From Oscillospiraceae bacterium (GTDB lineage: Bacteria > Bacillota > Clostridia > Oscillospirales > Oscillospiraceae), in contig CAJGCI010000028.1 in the NCBI GenBank assembly GCA_904501855.1, positions 1-16,192 of the forward strand: DNA of 16,192 nt, given 5' to 3'. The translations under genes and the position numbers were made by a program. The notes under the pieces are model-generated. The model was not told the DNA's origin and did no database searches. It worked only from the letters and a program-made list of their open reading frames with translations. Shown here in pieces: positions 1 through 6,543 of this stretch (positions within the stretch are counted from its first letter, which is position 1; each line of letters starts with the position of its first letter).

Positions 1-7
1 GATTTAA

Positions 8-36
8 TTGATTAAATCGGTTTCGCGCTATATAAT
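8..36 (+). promoter_or_regulatory. Sigma-A promoter of the lysine riboswitch / nhaC unit
   Basis: TTGATT at 8-13 and a perfect TATAAT at 31-36 are separated by 17 bases. Transcription should begin near position 43, just ahead of the riboswitch aptamer. The surrounding DNA is AT-rich compared with the GC-rich genes. Confidence 0.85.
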
Positions 37-48
37 ATTAGCTACAAC

Positions 49-270
49 TGAACAGGGAGATAGAGGTGCATCCGTCATTTATTTTCCGCAGAAAAGCAGA
101 AACTTTGGAAAAGAGGGGCCGATGCCGAAGGGACTGGGAGGTTTCTGACTCCGAGTTGCCTGGGACGGCGGAGAATATCCGCCGTACTGTCGCGAAAGCG
201 GAGAGCTGTCACACCGGTCAAATTGTCTATTACAATGTGAGCAGTCATCTCTGTTCACATTTTTATTTTT
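49..270 (+). promoter_or_regulatory. Lysine riboswitch (L-box) with terminator expression platform
   Basis: The L-box core is visible: AGAGGTGC at 62-69, GCCGAAGG at 124-131, the CTGGGAC segment at 160-166, and GGAGAGCTGTCA at 200-211. P1 can form from GATAG (59-63) and CTGTC (206-210). P4 forms from 132-140 with 149-157. P5 is an 8-bp stem, 165-172 with 178-185. A terminator follows at 234-270. An alternative stem, 49-54 plus 57-61 with 247-257, would pair the 5' P1 region with the 3' arm of the terminator. This fits a lysine OFF switch: ligand-bound P1 frees the terminator, and without lysine the antiterminator lets RNA polymerase continue into the transporter gene. The class is recognised from known L-box motifs; the switching model is inferred from base pairing. 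Confidence 0.9.
234..270 (+). terminator. Riboswitch-controlled intrinsic terminator
   Basis: An 11-bp stem pairs AATGTGAGCAG (234-244) with CTGTTCACATT (251-261), with one G-U pair and a 6-base loop. It is followed by a T-rich tract interrupted by one A (260-270). It sits between the L-box aptamer and the coding region, so it is the likely OFF structure. Confidence 0.85.
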
Positions 271-291
271 AGTAGGAGAGTGAAAGAAAGC

Positions 292-2010
292 ATGAAGTCA
301 TCCAAGAAACTGCTTGCGATCCTGATGCTCGTTCTCATTCTGGCAAGCGTGCTTACCATAGCCGTGTTTGCAGACGGGGACAGCGGATCGGGCGCAGTGA
401 CCCACATCACCTGTACCACCTGTGAAGGTTCCGGTGAATTCAACGGCGATGAATGCGGAGAGTGCGGAGGCACCGGCGTCCTGGAAAGTGACAGCTATAT
501 GGCCTTCACCTTCTGGGCATTGGTACCGCCGCTGGTAGCAATCATCCTGGCGCTGATCACCAAGGAGGTATATTCCTCCCTGTTTATCGGTGTGCTTCTG
601 GGATCCCTGTTCTATTCCAACTGGGGACCGGTCAAAGCACTGGATGCCACCATCAATGACGGTCTCATCGCATCCATTTCCGACAACGCCGGCATCTTCC
701 TGTTCCTCGTGATCCTCGGGATCATGGTGGCACTGATCAACCGCTCCGGCGGTTCCGCGGCATTCGGACGCTGGGCCAAGACCCATATCAAGACCCGTGC
801 CGGTGCCATGTTTGCCACCTTTATTCTGGGTATCGTCATCTTTATCGACGACTATTTCAACTGCCTGACCGTGGGCAGCGTCATGCGTCCCATTGCCGAT
901 GAGCATCAGGTCTCCAGAGCAAAGCTTGCCTACATCATCGATGCCACGGCAGCTCCCATCTGCATGATCGCCCCCATTTCCTCCTGGGCTGCGGCAGTAG
1001 CCGGCGTGGTGGAAGGCGGCAACGGCATCGAACTGTTCGTAAAGGCGATTCCCTATAACTTCTATTCTCTGCTGACTCTGGTCTTCATCATCGCCATCGT
1101 GCTGATGAAGTTTGACTACGGCCCCATGAAACTGCATGAGAAGAACGCCATCGAGAATGGCGATCTGTATACCACCGGCGACCGTGTGGACAAGGAAATG
1201 GCAACGGAGCCCTACAGCGAGAAGGGCCGCGTTCTGGACCTGGTCCTTCCCATTATAGTCCTCATCGTATTCTCCGTCATCGGTCTGATCTATGTCGGCG
1301 GATTCTGGGATGGAGCCAGCTTCATCAATGCATTCGCAGATACCGATGCCTATGTGGGACTGCCCTGGGGCGCCATGATCGCTCTGCTGTTCACCATCAT
1401 CTATCTGCTGTGCCGCAAGGTCATCAGCTTCAGCGATGCCATGGCATGCATCCCCAAGGGATTCGTCAACATGGTACCGCCCATCACCATCCTCTGCCTT
1501 GCCACTTCCCTGAAGAACATGACTGGTCTTCTGGGCGGCAAGTACTTCGTGGCCGGCGTGATGAACACAGCAGCAGGATCCCTCTTCAGCTTCCTGCCCG
1601 CCATCATTTTCCTGGTGGCCTGCCTGCTGAGCTTCTCCACCGGTACCTCCTGGGGAACCTTCGGTATCCTGATCCCCATCGTTACCTATATCTTTGAGCC
1701 GAACTCCACTCTGTTCATCATCGGCGTTTCCGCATGCCTTGCCGGTGCTGTCTTCGGAGATCACTGCTCACCCATTTCCGATACCTCCATCATGTCCTCC
1801 GCCGGCGCCATGTGCCTGCACGTGAACCATGTCACGACGCAGATCCCATATGCCGTCACGGTGGGTGCGATATGCTTTGTCACCTATATCTTCGCGGGCC
1901 TGATCCAGAACTGGTTCGTCACCATCATCCTTGGCGTAGCCTTGACGCTTGGTGTCCTGTTCTTCCTTCGGAACCGTGAAGCGAAAAAGGATGCAGCAGC
2001 TGCAGCCTGA
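292..2010 (+). CDS. NhaC-superfamily transporter, probable lysine transporter (LysW-like), with N-terminal cysteine module
   Basis: A polytopic secondary transporter of 572 residues. NhaC hallmarks include the FIDDYFNCLTVGSVMRP block, the following ATAAPICMIAPISSWAA block, and the FGDHCSPISDTSIMSSAG block near the C terminus. The lysine riboswitch upstream argues for lysine (or lysine/Na+ or H+) transport rather than plain Na+/H+ exchange; NhaC-superfamily LysW transporters under L-box control are known. The first 27 residues form a signal-peptide-like segment ending VFA|DGD. Residues 41-62 then hold two CxxCxGxG motifs (Cys41, 44, 55, 58), resembling half of a DnaJ zinc domain and unusual for this family. 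I chose ATG 292 with AGGAG at 274-278; the in-frame GTG at 280 lies against that site and is less likely. The 13-base spacing is long. A terminator follows at 2028-2067. The substrate is inferred. Confidence 0.88.
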   Translation: MKSSKKLLAILMLVLILASVLTIAVFADGDSGSGAVTHITCTTCEGSGEFNGDECGECGGTGVLESDSYMAFTFWALVPPLVAIILALITKEVYSSLFIGVLLGSLFYSNWGPVKALDATINDGLIASISDNAGIFLFLVILGIMVALINRSGGSAAFGRWAKTHIKTRAGAMFATFILGIVIFIDDYFNCLTVGSVMRPIADEHQVSRAKLAYIIDATAAPICMIAPISSWAAAVAGVVEGGNGIELFVKAIPYNFYSLLTLVFIIAIVLMKFDYGPMKLHEKNAIENGDLYTTGDRVDKEMATEPYSEKGRVLDLVLPIIVLIVFSVIGLIYVGGFWDGASFINAFADTDAYVGLPWGAMIALLFTIIYLLCRKVISFSDAMACIPKGFVNMVPPITILCLATSLKNMTGLLGGKYFVAGVMNTAAGSLFSFLPAIIFLVACLLSFSTGTSWGTFGILIPIVTYIFEPNSTLFIIGVSACLAGAVFGDHCSPISDTSIMSSAGAMCLHVNHVTTQIPYAVTVGAICFVTYIFAGLIQNWFVTIILGVALTLGVLFFLRNREAKKDAAAAA

Positions 2011-2027
2011 ACCATGAAATAACGCAT

Positions 2028-2067
2028 CTAGGGCGATGATCCCGCGGGATCGTCGCCCTAGCTTTTT
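2028..2067 (+). terminator. Intrinsic terminator after the NhaC-type gene
   Basis: A long stem pairs CTAGGGCGATGATCC (2028-2042) with GGATCGTCGCCCTAG (2047-2061, one G-U pair). A five-T run follows at 2063-2067. pepF converges from the other side and ends at 2074. On the minus strand the stem is followed by a much weaker T-rich stretch, so termination there is less certain. Confidence 0.85.
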
Positions 2068-2073
2068 CTGTTC

Positions 2074-3879
2074 TTATTTTCCCAGTTTTGCGGCGGTCTC
2101 CTCCGCATCCTCCAGAAGTCGCTGGAACTTCTCCAGTGCGGCGGCGACGGGAGCGGGGGTGGTGAGATCCACTCCGGCGTGCTTCAGTTCCTCCAGCGGG
2201 TACCGGCTTCCGCCCATGGACAGAAACTCCAGATACCGTTTCACCGCGGGTGCCCCCTCGGTCCGGATGCCCTCGGAGAGGGCGGTGGCGGTGGAGTATC
2301 CCGTTGCGTATTTGTATACATAGAAGGGACGGTAGAAGTGGGGGATCCGCGCCCATTCGTATTTCACTTCCTCGTCGATGACCAGCTCGTCGCCGAAATA
2401 GTCCCGGATGAGACCGAGATACAGGGCGTTGAGAGCGGCCGGATTGAGAGCCTCTCCCTGTTCCGCCATGCGGTGGGCCTGCATCTCGAATTCGGCGAAC
2501 ATGGTCTGACGGTAAACCGTTCCCTTGAAGTTCTCCAGATACTGCGCCAGCAGTGCCATGCGCTCGGCGGGGTCGGACTCGTTCTGCAGCAGCTGCTCGA
2601 TCATGAGGTTCTCGTTCACCGTGGAAGCGACTTCCGCGACGAAGAGGGTATAGTCGGCATTCTGCGGCTCCTGCGCCCGGTTGGAGTGCCAGGTGTGAAG
2701 GGAATGCCCCATCTCGTGGGCGATGGTGGAAACGCTGTCCAGCGTGCCGGTATAGTTCAGCAGGATATAGGGGTTGGAATCATAGGTCCCGGAGGAGAAG
2801 GCACCGCCGGATTTGCCGCGGTTGGGATAGACGTCGATCCAGCGGTCCCGGAAGGCGCTGCGCACGACCTCGCCGTACTCTTCTCCCAGCGGGGCTACGG
2901 CGCTGAGAACGATCTTCTGTGCCTCCTCATAGGAGTAGCGGCGGCTGCTGGACTCGGCCAGCGGCGCGTACAGATCGTAGTAATGCAGTTCCTCGAGACC
3001 CATGAGGCGTTTCCGCAAACGTTCATACCGGTACATGGCGGGCAGATACTGCCGTACCGTGGCGATGAGATTGTCGTACACCGCGCCGGGGATGTTCTCG
3101 CCGTCCATGGACATGGCACGGGAGGACTCATAATGACGGGCCTCCGCTTCGGCGGCCGCTCCCTTCACGCAGCCGGAATAGGATGCGGCAAAGGTGTTGA
3201 TGTGGGTACGGTATCCCTTATACAGGCTTTCAAACGCGTTCTTCCGCAGGGTGCGGTCCGTGGAGGTCTGCAGCAGGATGTAGTTGGAGCCGGTGACTTC
3301 GTGTTCCTGTCCCTCGCTGTCCAGCGCCGGGTCAAAGAGAAGGTCGGCGTCCTGCAGATTGTCCGCGATCTCTCCGGGGGCGGCAAAGACCTCCCCGAAA
3401 CGCGCCAGCAGCTGCTCTTCCGCGGCGGACAGGGTATGGGCCTTCCGCCGGATAAGTTTATCCATCTGGAAACGGTAGGGTGCCAGCAGTGCATCCCGGG
3501 CGATCTCTTCCAGCGTTCCCTCGGGAAGGGAGAGGATCTCCGGGATGGCAAACGCGGTCTGCGAGACGGCGGACACATATTTGCCGTAGATCCGGGCATA
3601 CATGCTCTGGGCGGTCTCGCCCCGGGTATCTTCGCTGCGGCGCAGATTGGCATAGCAGAACAGGTCCGACAGGAGCCGGTCCAGCTGTGTGTCCGCGTCC
3701 ATGAAGTCCCGGATGTCTCGGGCATCCGTCAGCTTCCCCTGAAAGGAAGCCGCATCCCCGATGCGGGCATCCAGCGTTTTCAGTGCGGATTCCCAGGCTT
3801 CGTCGCTTTCATAGAGAGAGGAGAGGTCCCACTGAAAATCGGGATCCAGCTCGGAACGTTCTTTTAAGATTTCGGCCAT
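2074..3879 (-). CDS. pepF: Oligoendopeptidase F, M3 family zinc metallopeptidase
   Basis: A cytoplasmic 601-residue zinc endopeptidase that cuts oligopeptides; the length is normal for M3B PepF proteins. The zinc-binding HEMGH motif is at residues 388-392, with the third-ligand glutamate in FVAEVAST (Glu416). The N terminus contains the family's W-DLSSLY-SDEAWE block at about residues 17-30, and the C-terminal HFYRPFYVYKYATG segment, typical of substrate-binding residues, is intact. The ATG at 3879 is preceded by AGGAGG with 9 bases of spacing. It has its own promoter (TTGATG, 17 bases, TAGAAT on the minus strand) and is transcribed alone. Its likely role is recycling of imported or intracellular peptides. 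No frameshift or missing catalytic residue is seen. Confidence 0.95.
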   Translation of the reverse strand: MAEILKERSELDPDFQWDLSSLYESDEAWESALKTLDARIGDAASFQGKLTDARDIRDFMDADTQLDRLLSDLFCYANLRRSEDTRGETAQSMYARIYGKYVSAVSQTAFAIPEILSLPEGTLEEIARDALLAPYRFQMDKLIRRKAHTLSAAEEQLLARFGEVFAAPGEIADNLQDADLLFDPALDSEGQEHEVTGSNYILLQTSTDRTLRKNAFESLYKGYRTHINTFAASYSGCVKGAAAEAEARHYESSRAMSMDGENIPGAVYDNLIATVRQYLPAMYRYERLRKRLMGLEELHYYDLYAPLAESSSRRYSYEEAQKIVLSAVAPLGEEYGEVVRSAFRDRWIDVYPNRGKSGGAFSSGTYDSNPYILLNYTGTLDSVSTIAHEMGHSLHTWHSNRAQEPQNADYTLFVAEVASTVNENLMIEQLLQNESDPAERMALLAQYLENFKGTVYRQTMFAEFEMQAHRMAEQGEALNPAALNALYLGLIRDYFGDELVIDEEVKYEWARIPHFYRPFYVYKYATGYSTATALSEGIRTEGAPAVKRYLEFLSMGGSRYPLEELKHAGVDLTTPAPVAAALEKFQRLLEDAEETAAKLGK

Positions 3880-3928
3880 ATGCTTTCGCCTCCTGCGATC
3901 ATTGCGGTTCTGTTCGTTGTGTTATTAC

Positions 3929-3957
3929 ATTCTAACACCCGGCCGGAAATCCATCAA
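3929..3957 (-). promoter_or_regulatory. pepF promoter
   Basis: Read on the minus strand, TTGATG (3952-3957) and TAGAAT (3929-3934) are separated by exactly 17 bases, and the start codon lies about 50 bases downstream. It is back-to-back with the promoter of the next gene; the two -35 elements are only 17 bases apart. Confidence 0.75.
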
Positions 3958-3974
3958 TAAAAAGTCATCTTTCC

Positions 3975-4004
3975 GTGTCACCGGGACGAACATTGTGCTA
4001 AAAT
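3975..4004 (+). promoter_or_regulatory. Promoter of the DUF2974 gene (extended -10)
   Basis: TAAAAT at 3999-4004 is preceded by TGC, giving an extended -10 element. A weak -35, GTGTCA (3975-3980), lies 18 bases upstream. The start codon at 4047 is about 35 bases past the expected transcription start. Confidence 0.65.
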
Positions 4005-4046
4005 GGAACTGTCAGAAAACAAGTGTACCGAAAAGGAGGTACGGTC

Positions 4047-5255
4047 ATGGCGAATATGATGGATTATCTGGATTGGCGCGGAGACCTGTCCATGGCAAAA
4101 GATCCGTTTAATGAAGTGGACAACCTGATCCTGGCGGAACTGTCGTATATTCCCTTTAACGAATACATGCCGAAAGCCGGTTCCGATGAGAGTGTCCGGC
4201 TGAAGGATGTGGGCGAGGCCTTCTTTGAAGACTATACCCTGGAAGATACCGCAGACAACTGGAACAAATCTCCCCTGGTCCTGAAATCGGCAATGAAGAT
4301 GAACCGGTTCAAGAAGATCAAGCTGCGCTGGTTCGTGGATGAGTTCGATCAGAAGAATGAACAGCAGCTGTCCATCATCACCTTTGAGCTGGAGGACGGG
4401 ACCGCCTACGTGGCATTCCGCGGCACCGACGGGACGCTCATCGGCTGGAAGGAAGACTTCAACATGGCCTATCTGTTCGATACACCGGGTCAGAAACGGG
4501 CCGCGGAGTATCTGAACGAGCATTTCATGAACTATGACCGGCCCATCCGTCTGGGCGGACATTCCAAGGGCGGAAACTTCGCCATGTACGCCGGCATGTT
4601 CTGCGACCCCGCCGTCAAGGAGAAGATCCTGGAGATCTATTCCAATGACGGACCGGGATTCCACGACGAAGTGATGGCCACCGATTTCTATAAAGCGGCG
4701 AAGGACAAGATCGTCAGCATCATCCCCGAGTCCTCCGTGGTGGGCATGCTGCTGGAGAACCAGCTGAGCCACATCCTCGTCAAAAGCACGGAGGACGGAT
4801 TCAAGCAGCATGATCCTCTGTCCTGGCGGGTGAAACGCAACAAGTTCGTCCGGGCACCGGAACTGTCTTCCAGCAGCGCGCTGCTGGATACCACGCTGAC
4901 CCAGTGGCTGGGCACTCTGGACATCAAGGAACGGAAGATCTTCGTGGATTCGCTGTTTGATACCATCGCGGCCTCCGGGGCCATGACCATCGAGGAGATG
5001 AACAGCAACCCGGTGAAATGCTATTCTGCCATCATCAAGGCCTCCACCAAGCTCTCCAAGAAAAAACAGAAGGTCATTTCCGACGCCTTCGGAAAGCTGG
5101 CCAAGGCCGGCCGGGAGGTCTTCATGGAGAACATGCAGACGAAAGTGGAAGGCATTGTGGATGAGATCAAGAAGCCCAGAGGGAACAAGGAAGAAAAGAT
5201 CGAGGCCAAACCCAAGGAAAAAGCGGAGGAGAAACCGAAACCTGCCGCCACCTGA
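4047..5255 (+). CDS. DUF2974 / Mbeg1-like alpha/beta-hydrolase-fold protein
   Basis: A 402-residue predicted lipase/esterase-fold protein with no signal peptide. The N-terminal MDYLDWRGDLS...PFNEVDNLILAELSY block is typical of DUF2974 (Mbeg1-like) proteins. A lipase-like RGTD is at 125-128 and the nucleophile elbow GHSKGG at 171-176 (Ser173). Asp201 in NDGPGF and His255 in KQHDPLSW could complete a Ser-Asp-His triad; that assignment is inferred. The last 30 or so residues are a Lys/Glu/Pro-rich disordered tail. The start at 4047 is chosen over an upstream in-frame ATG at 4023 because AAGGAGGT (4033-4040) sits 6 bases before it. It has its own promoter and terminator. The physiological substrate of this family is not known to me; intracellular lipid or thioester hydrolysis is only a possibility. 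Confidence 0.85.
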   Translation: MANMMDYLDWRGDLSMAKDPFNEVDNLILAELSYIPFNEYMPKAGSDESVRLKDVGEAFFEDYTLEDTADNWNKSPLVLKSAMKMNRFKKIKLRWFVDEFDQKNEQQLSIITFELEDGTAYVAFRGTDGTLIGWKEDFNMAYLFDTPGQKRAAEYLNEHFMNYDRPIRLGGHSKGGNFAMYAGMFCDPAVKEKILEIYSNDGPGFHDEVMATDFYKAAKDKIVSIIPESSVVGMLLENQLSHILVKSTEDGFKQHDPLSWRVKRNKFVRAPELSSSSALLDTTLTQWLGTLDIKERKIFVDSLFDTIAASGAMTIEEMNSNPVKCYSAIIKASTKLSKKKQKVISDAFGKLAKAGREVFMENMQTKVEGIVDEIKKPRGNKEEKIEAKPKEKAEEKPKPAAT

Positions 5256-5278
5256 GGGGAGAACCATCCGATCCATGA

Positions 5279-5310
5279 AAAAGCAGCGGAACCGATCCGC
5301 TGCTTTTCTT
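5279..5310 (+). terminator. Intrinsic terminator after the DUF2974 gene
   Basis: A 12-bp perfect stem pairs AAAAGCAGCGGA (5279-5290) with TCCGCTGCTTTT (5296-5307) around a 5-base loop. Its 3' end forms the T tract (5304-5310, one C). It separates this gene from the metA promoter seven bases later. Confidence 0.88.
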
Positions 5311-5316
5311 CGGTAT

Positions 5317-5345
5317 TTGACAAAAGGAATCGGCAATAGTACAAT
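5317..5345 (+). promoter_or_regulatory. Strong sigma-A promoter of the metA leader
   Basis: A perfect TTGACA (5317-5322) is 17 bases from TACAAT (5340-5345, one mismatch). Transcription should begin near 5352, leaving a long leader of about 186 nt before the metA start codon. A near-consensus promoter with such a leader suggests control by attenuation rather than by promoter strength. Confidence 0.88.
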
Positions 5346-5376
5346 GATTCCACTACGAAAAAGGACGGTTGACTCA

Positions 5377-5403
5377 ATGCGAATGTGCCTGCAAAAAACG
5401 TGA
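5377..5403 (+). CDS. Possible 8-residue leader peptide MRMCLQKT
   Basis: ATG CGA ATG TGC CTG CAA AAA ACG TGA lies about 25 bases after the predicted transcription start, with AAGGA (5361-5365) 11 bases upstream. It holds a second Met and a Cys codon next to each other, in the leader of a methionine gene. Its last codons overlap CTGCAAA (5389-5395), the 5' arm of the leader's first stem, so a stalled ribosome would change the fold. It is short enough to arise by chance, and peptide attenuation of metA is not established in this group. Confidence 0.35.
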   Translation: MRMCLQKT

Positions 5404-5478
5404 ATAGATGCCGCACGGAGGAATCTCTGTGCGCAGACGCGTGATTTGCAGACCGACTCGTTGCTAACATAGTTTTTC

Positions 5479-5518
5479 AACAACCATCTCCGCAGATCCG
5501 GATGATGGTTGTTTTTTC
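5479..5518 (+). terminator. Intrinsic terminator inside the metA leader
   Basis: AACAACCATC (5479-5488) pairs with GATGGTTGTT (5504-5513) as a 10-bp stem, with possible further pairing inside the loop, followed by six Ts (5512-5517). It lies 20 bases before the metA start codon and downstream of the leader promoter, so readthrough must be allowed for metA to be expressed. Confidence 0.85.
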
Positions 5519-5537
5519 ATTAAGGAGAGTGACTGGC

Positions 5538-6503
5538 ATGCCTATTAAAATACCCAACAATCTGCCCGCGGCAGAGATCCTGAACCGGGAAAACATATTC
5601 TTCATGACCGAGACCCGCGCCATGACGCAGGATATCCGTGCGCTGCGCGTGCTCATCATGAATCTGATGCCCACCAAGATCGAGACCGAGACGCAGTTTG
5701 CCCGTGTGCTGGGCAACTCTCCCATTCAGATCGAGCTGGAGCTCATCGCGCCCAGCAACCGGGAGTTCAAGAACACCTCCCATGAGCATATGCTCTCCTT
5801 CTACAAGACCTTCGACGATGTGAAGGACCAGACCTTTGACGGCCTGATCATCACCGGGGCTCCCGTGGAGCATATGGACTTTGAGGAAGTGGACTACTGG
5901 GACGAACTGGTGGAACTGATGGACTGGAGCAAGATCCATGTCCACTCCACACTGTATGTGTGCTGGGGCGCACAGGCGGGACTGTACCATCATTACGGAA
6001 TCCGCAAGGTCCAGCTGGACAAAAAACTGTTCGGGGTCTTTCCCCATCATGTGGAGCGGCAGAACTACATCCTGTTCCGGGGCATGGACGACGAATTCTT
6101 CATCCCCCATTCCCGCCATACCACGATCCTGCGGGAAGATGTGGACGCGGTGCCGGAACTGACGGTCATGGCCTCCTCCGACGAGGCGGGGATCTATGCC
6201 ATCAAGACGGACAACGGCAGGGAGATCTATCTGTTCGGACACGCGGAATACGACTGGGATACCCTGAAGAAGGAGTACGACCGGGACACCTCCCAGGGCA
6301 AGCCCATCGAGATCCCGAAGAACTACTATCCCAATGACGATCCCACGCAGACGCCGGTGGTGCGCTGGAGATCCTGCGGACATCTGATCTACAGCAACTG
6401 GATCAACTACTTCCTGTACCAGACGACGCCCTACGACATCACGCATATCAAAAATAACAACCAGTGGGCGTATCCGCCTACCGAAGACAACTGGAACGAA
6501 TGA
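5538..6503 (+). CDS. metA: Homoserine O-acyltransferase MetA, predicted acetyl-CoA dependent
   Basis: It acylates the hydroxyl of L-homoserine, the first committed step from homoserine to methionine. The 321-residue protein spans the whole MetA family, starting with the conserved MPIKIPNNLPAAEILNREN. The nucleophile is Cys142 (LYVCWGAQAG), and His235 and Glu237 in FGHAE complete the active site. Residue 111 is Glu (GAPVEHMDFEEVDYW). In characterised MetA enzymes Glu at this site goes with acetyl-CoA, and the Gly found in E. coli with succinyl-CoA, so the product is probably O-acetylhomoserine despite the usual succinyltransferase name. The start at 5538 has AAGGAG (5522-5527) 10 bases upstream; an earlier in-frame ATG at 5502 lies inside the leader terminator. 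It is a single-gene unit behind a long attenuator-like leader and is followed by a strong terminator. Confidence 0.97.
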   Translation: MPIKIPNNLPAAEILNRENIFFMTETRAMTQDIRALRVLIMNLMPTKIETETQFARVLGNSPIQIELELIAPSNREFKNTSHEHMLSFYKTFDDVKDQTFDGLIITGAPVEHMDFEEVDYWDELVELMDWSKIHVHSTLYVCWGAQAGLYHHYGIRKVQLDKKLFGVFPHHVERQNYILFRGMDDEFFIPHSRHTTILREDVDAVPELTVMASSDEAGIYAIKTDNGREIYLFGHAEYDWDTLKKEYDRDTSQGKPIEIPKNYYPNDDPTQTPVVRWRSCGHLIYSNWINYFLYQTTPYDITHIKNNNQWAYPPTEDNWNE

Positions 6504-6508
6504 AAAAA

Positions 6509-6539
6509 CACCGAGGTCGATGACCTCGGTGCTTTTTTT
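6509..6539 (+). terminator. Bidirectional terminator between metA and the ABC exporter operon
   Basis: A perfect 10-bp stem pairs CACCGAGGTC (6509-6518) with GACCTCGGTG (6522-6531) around a 3-base loop. There are seven Ts on the plus side (6533-6539) and an A run (6503-6508) that reads as Ts on the minus side. It should stop both metA and the converging ABC operon, which ends at 6544. Confidence 0.92.
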
Positions 6540-6543
6540 ATGT

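Larger units (their letters stand above)
5352..5518 (+). ncRNA. Structured metA leader RNA ending in a terminator, candidate attenuator
   Basis: The leader between promoter and metA folds well. CTGCAAA (5389-5395) pairs with TTTGCAG (5445-5451) and encloses a bulged hairpin, TGC-c-GCACGGAG (5409-5420) with CTCTGTGCGCA (5425-5435) and a GAAT loop. An intrinsic terminator closes the leader. I see no SAM-I (S-box) core and no T-box motif, the usual controls of Bacillota methionine genes. It could be a peptide-coupled attenuator, an unrecognised riboswitch, or a small RNA ending before metA. The structures are drawn by eye. Confidence 0.6.

Noticed and set aside
66..272. 68-codon frame over the riboswitch
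   Set aside because: The region is fully explained by the L-box and its terminator; there is no ribosome site before the frame.
298..1764. Long minus-strand open frame opposite the NhaC-type gene
   Set aside because: It is rich in His, Asp, Gly and Gln, has no ribosome site, and mirrors codon bias of the real plus-strand gene, which has clear transporter motifs.
2179..3867. Plus-strand open frame opposite pepF
   Set aside because: Low-complexity shadow translation; pepF on the minus strand has the HEMGH site, a ribosome site and a promoter.
5352..5538. S-box or T-box upstream of metA
   Set aside because: I looked for the SAM-I core and for the T-box AGGGTGGNACCGCG sequence; neither is present, and the leader is short for a T-box.
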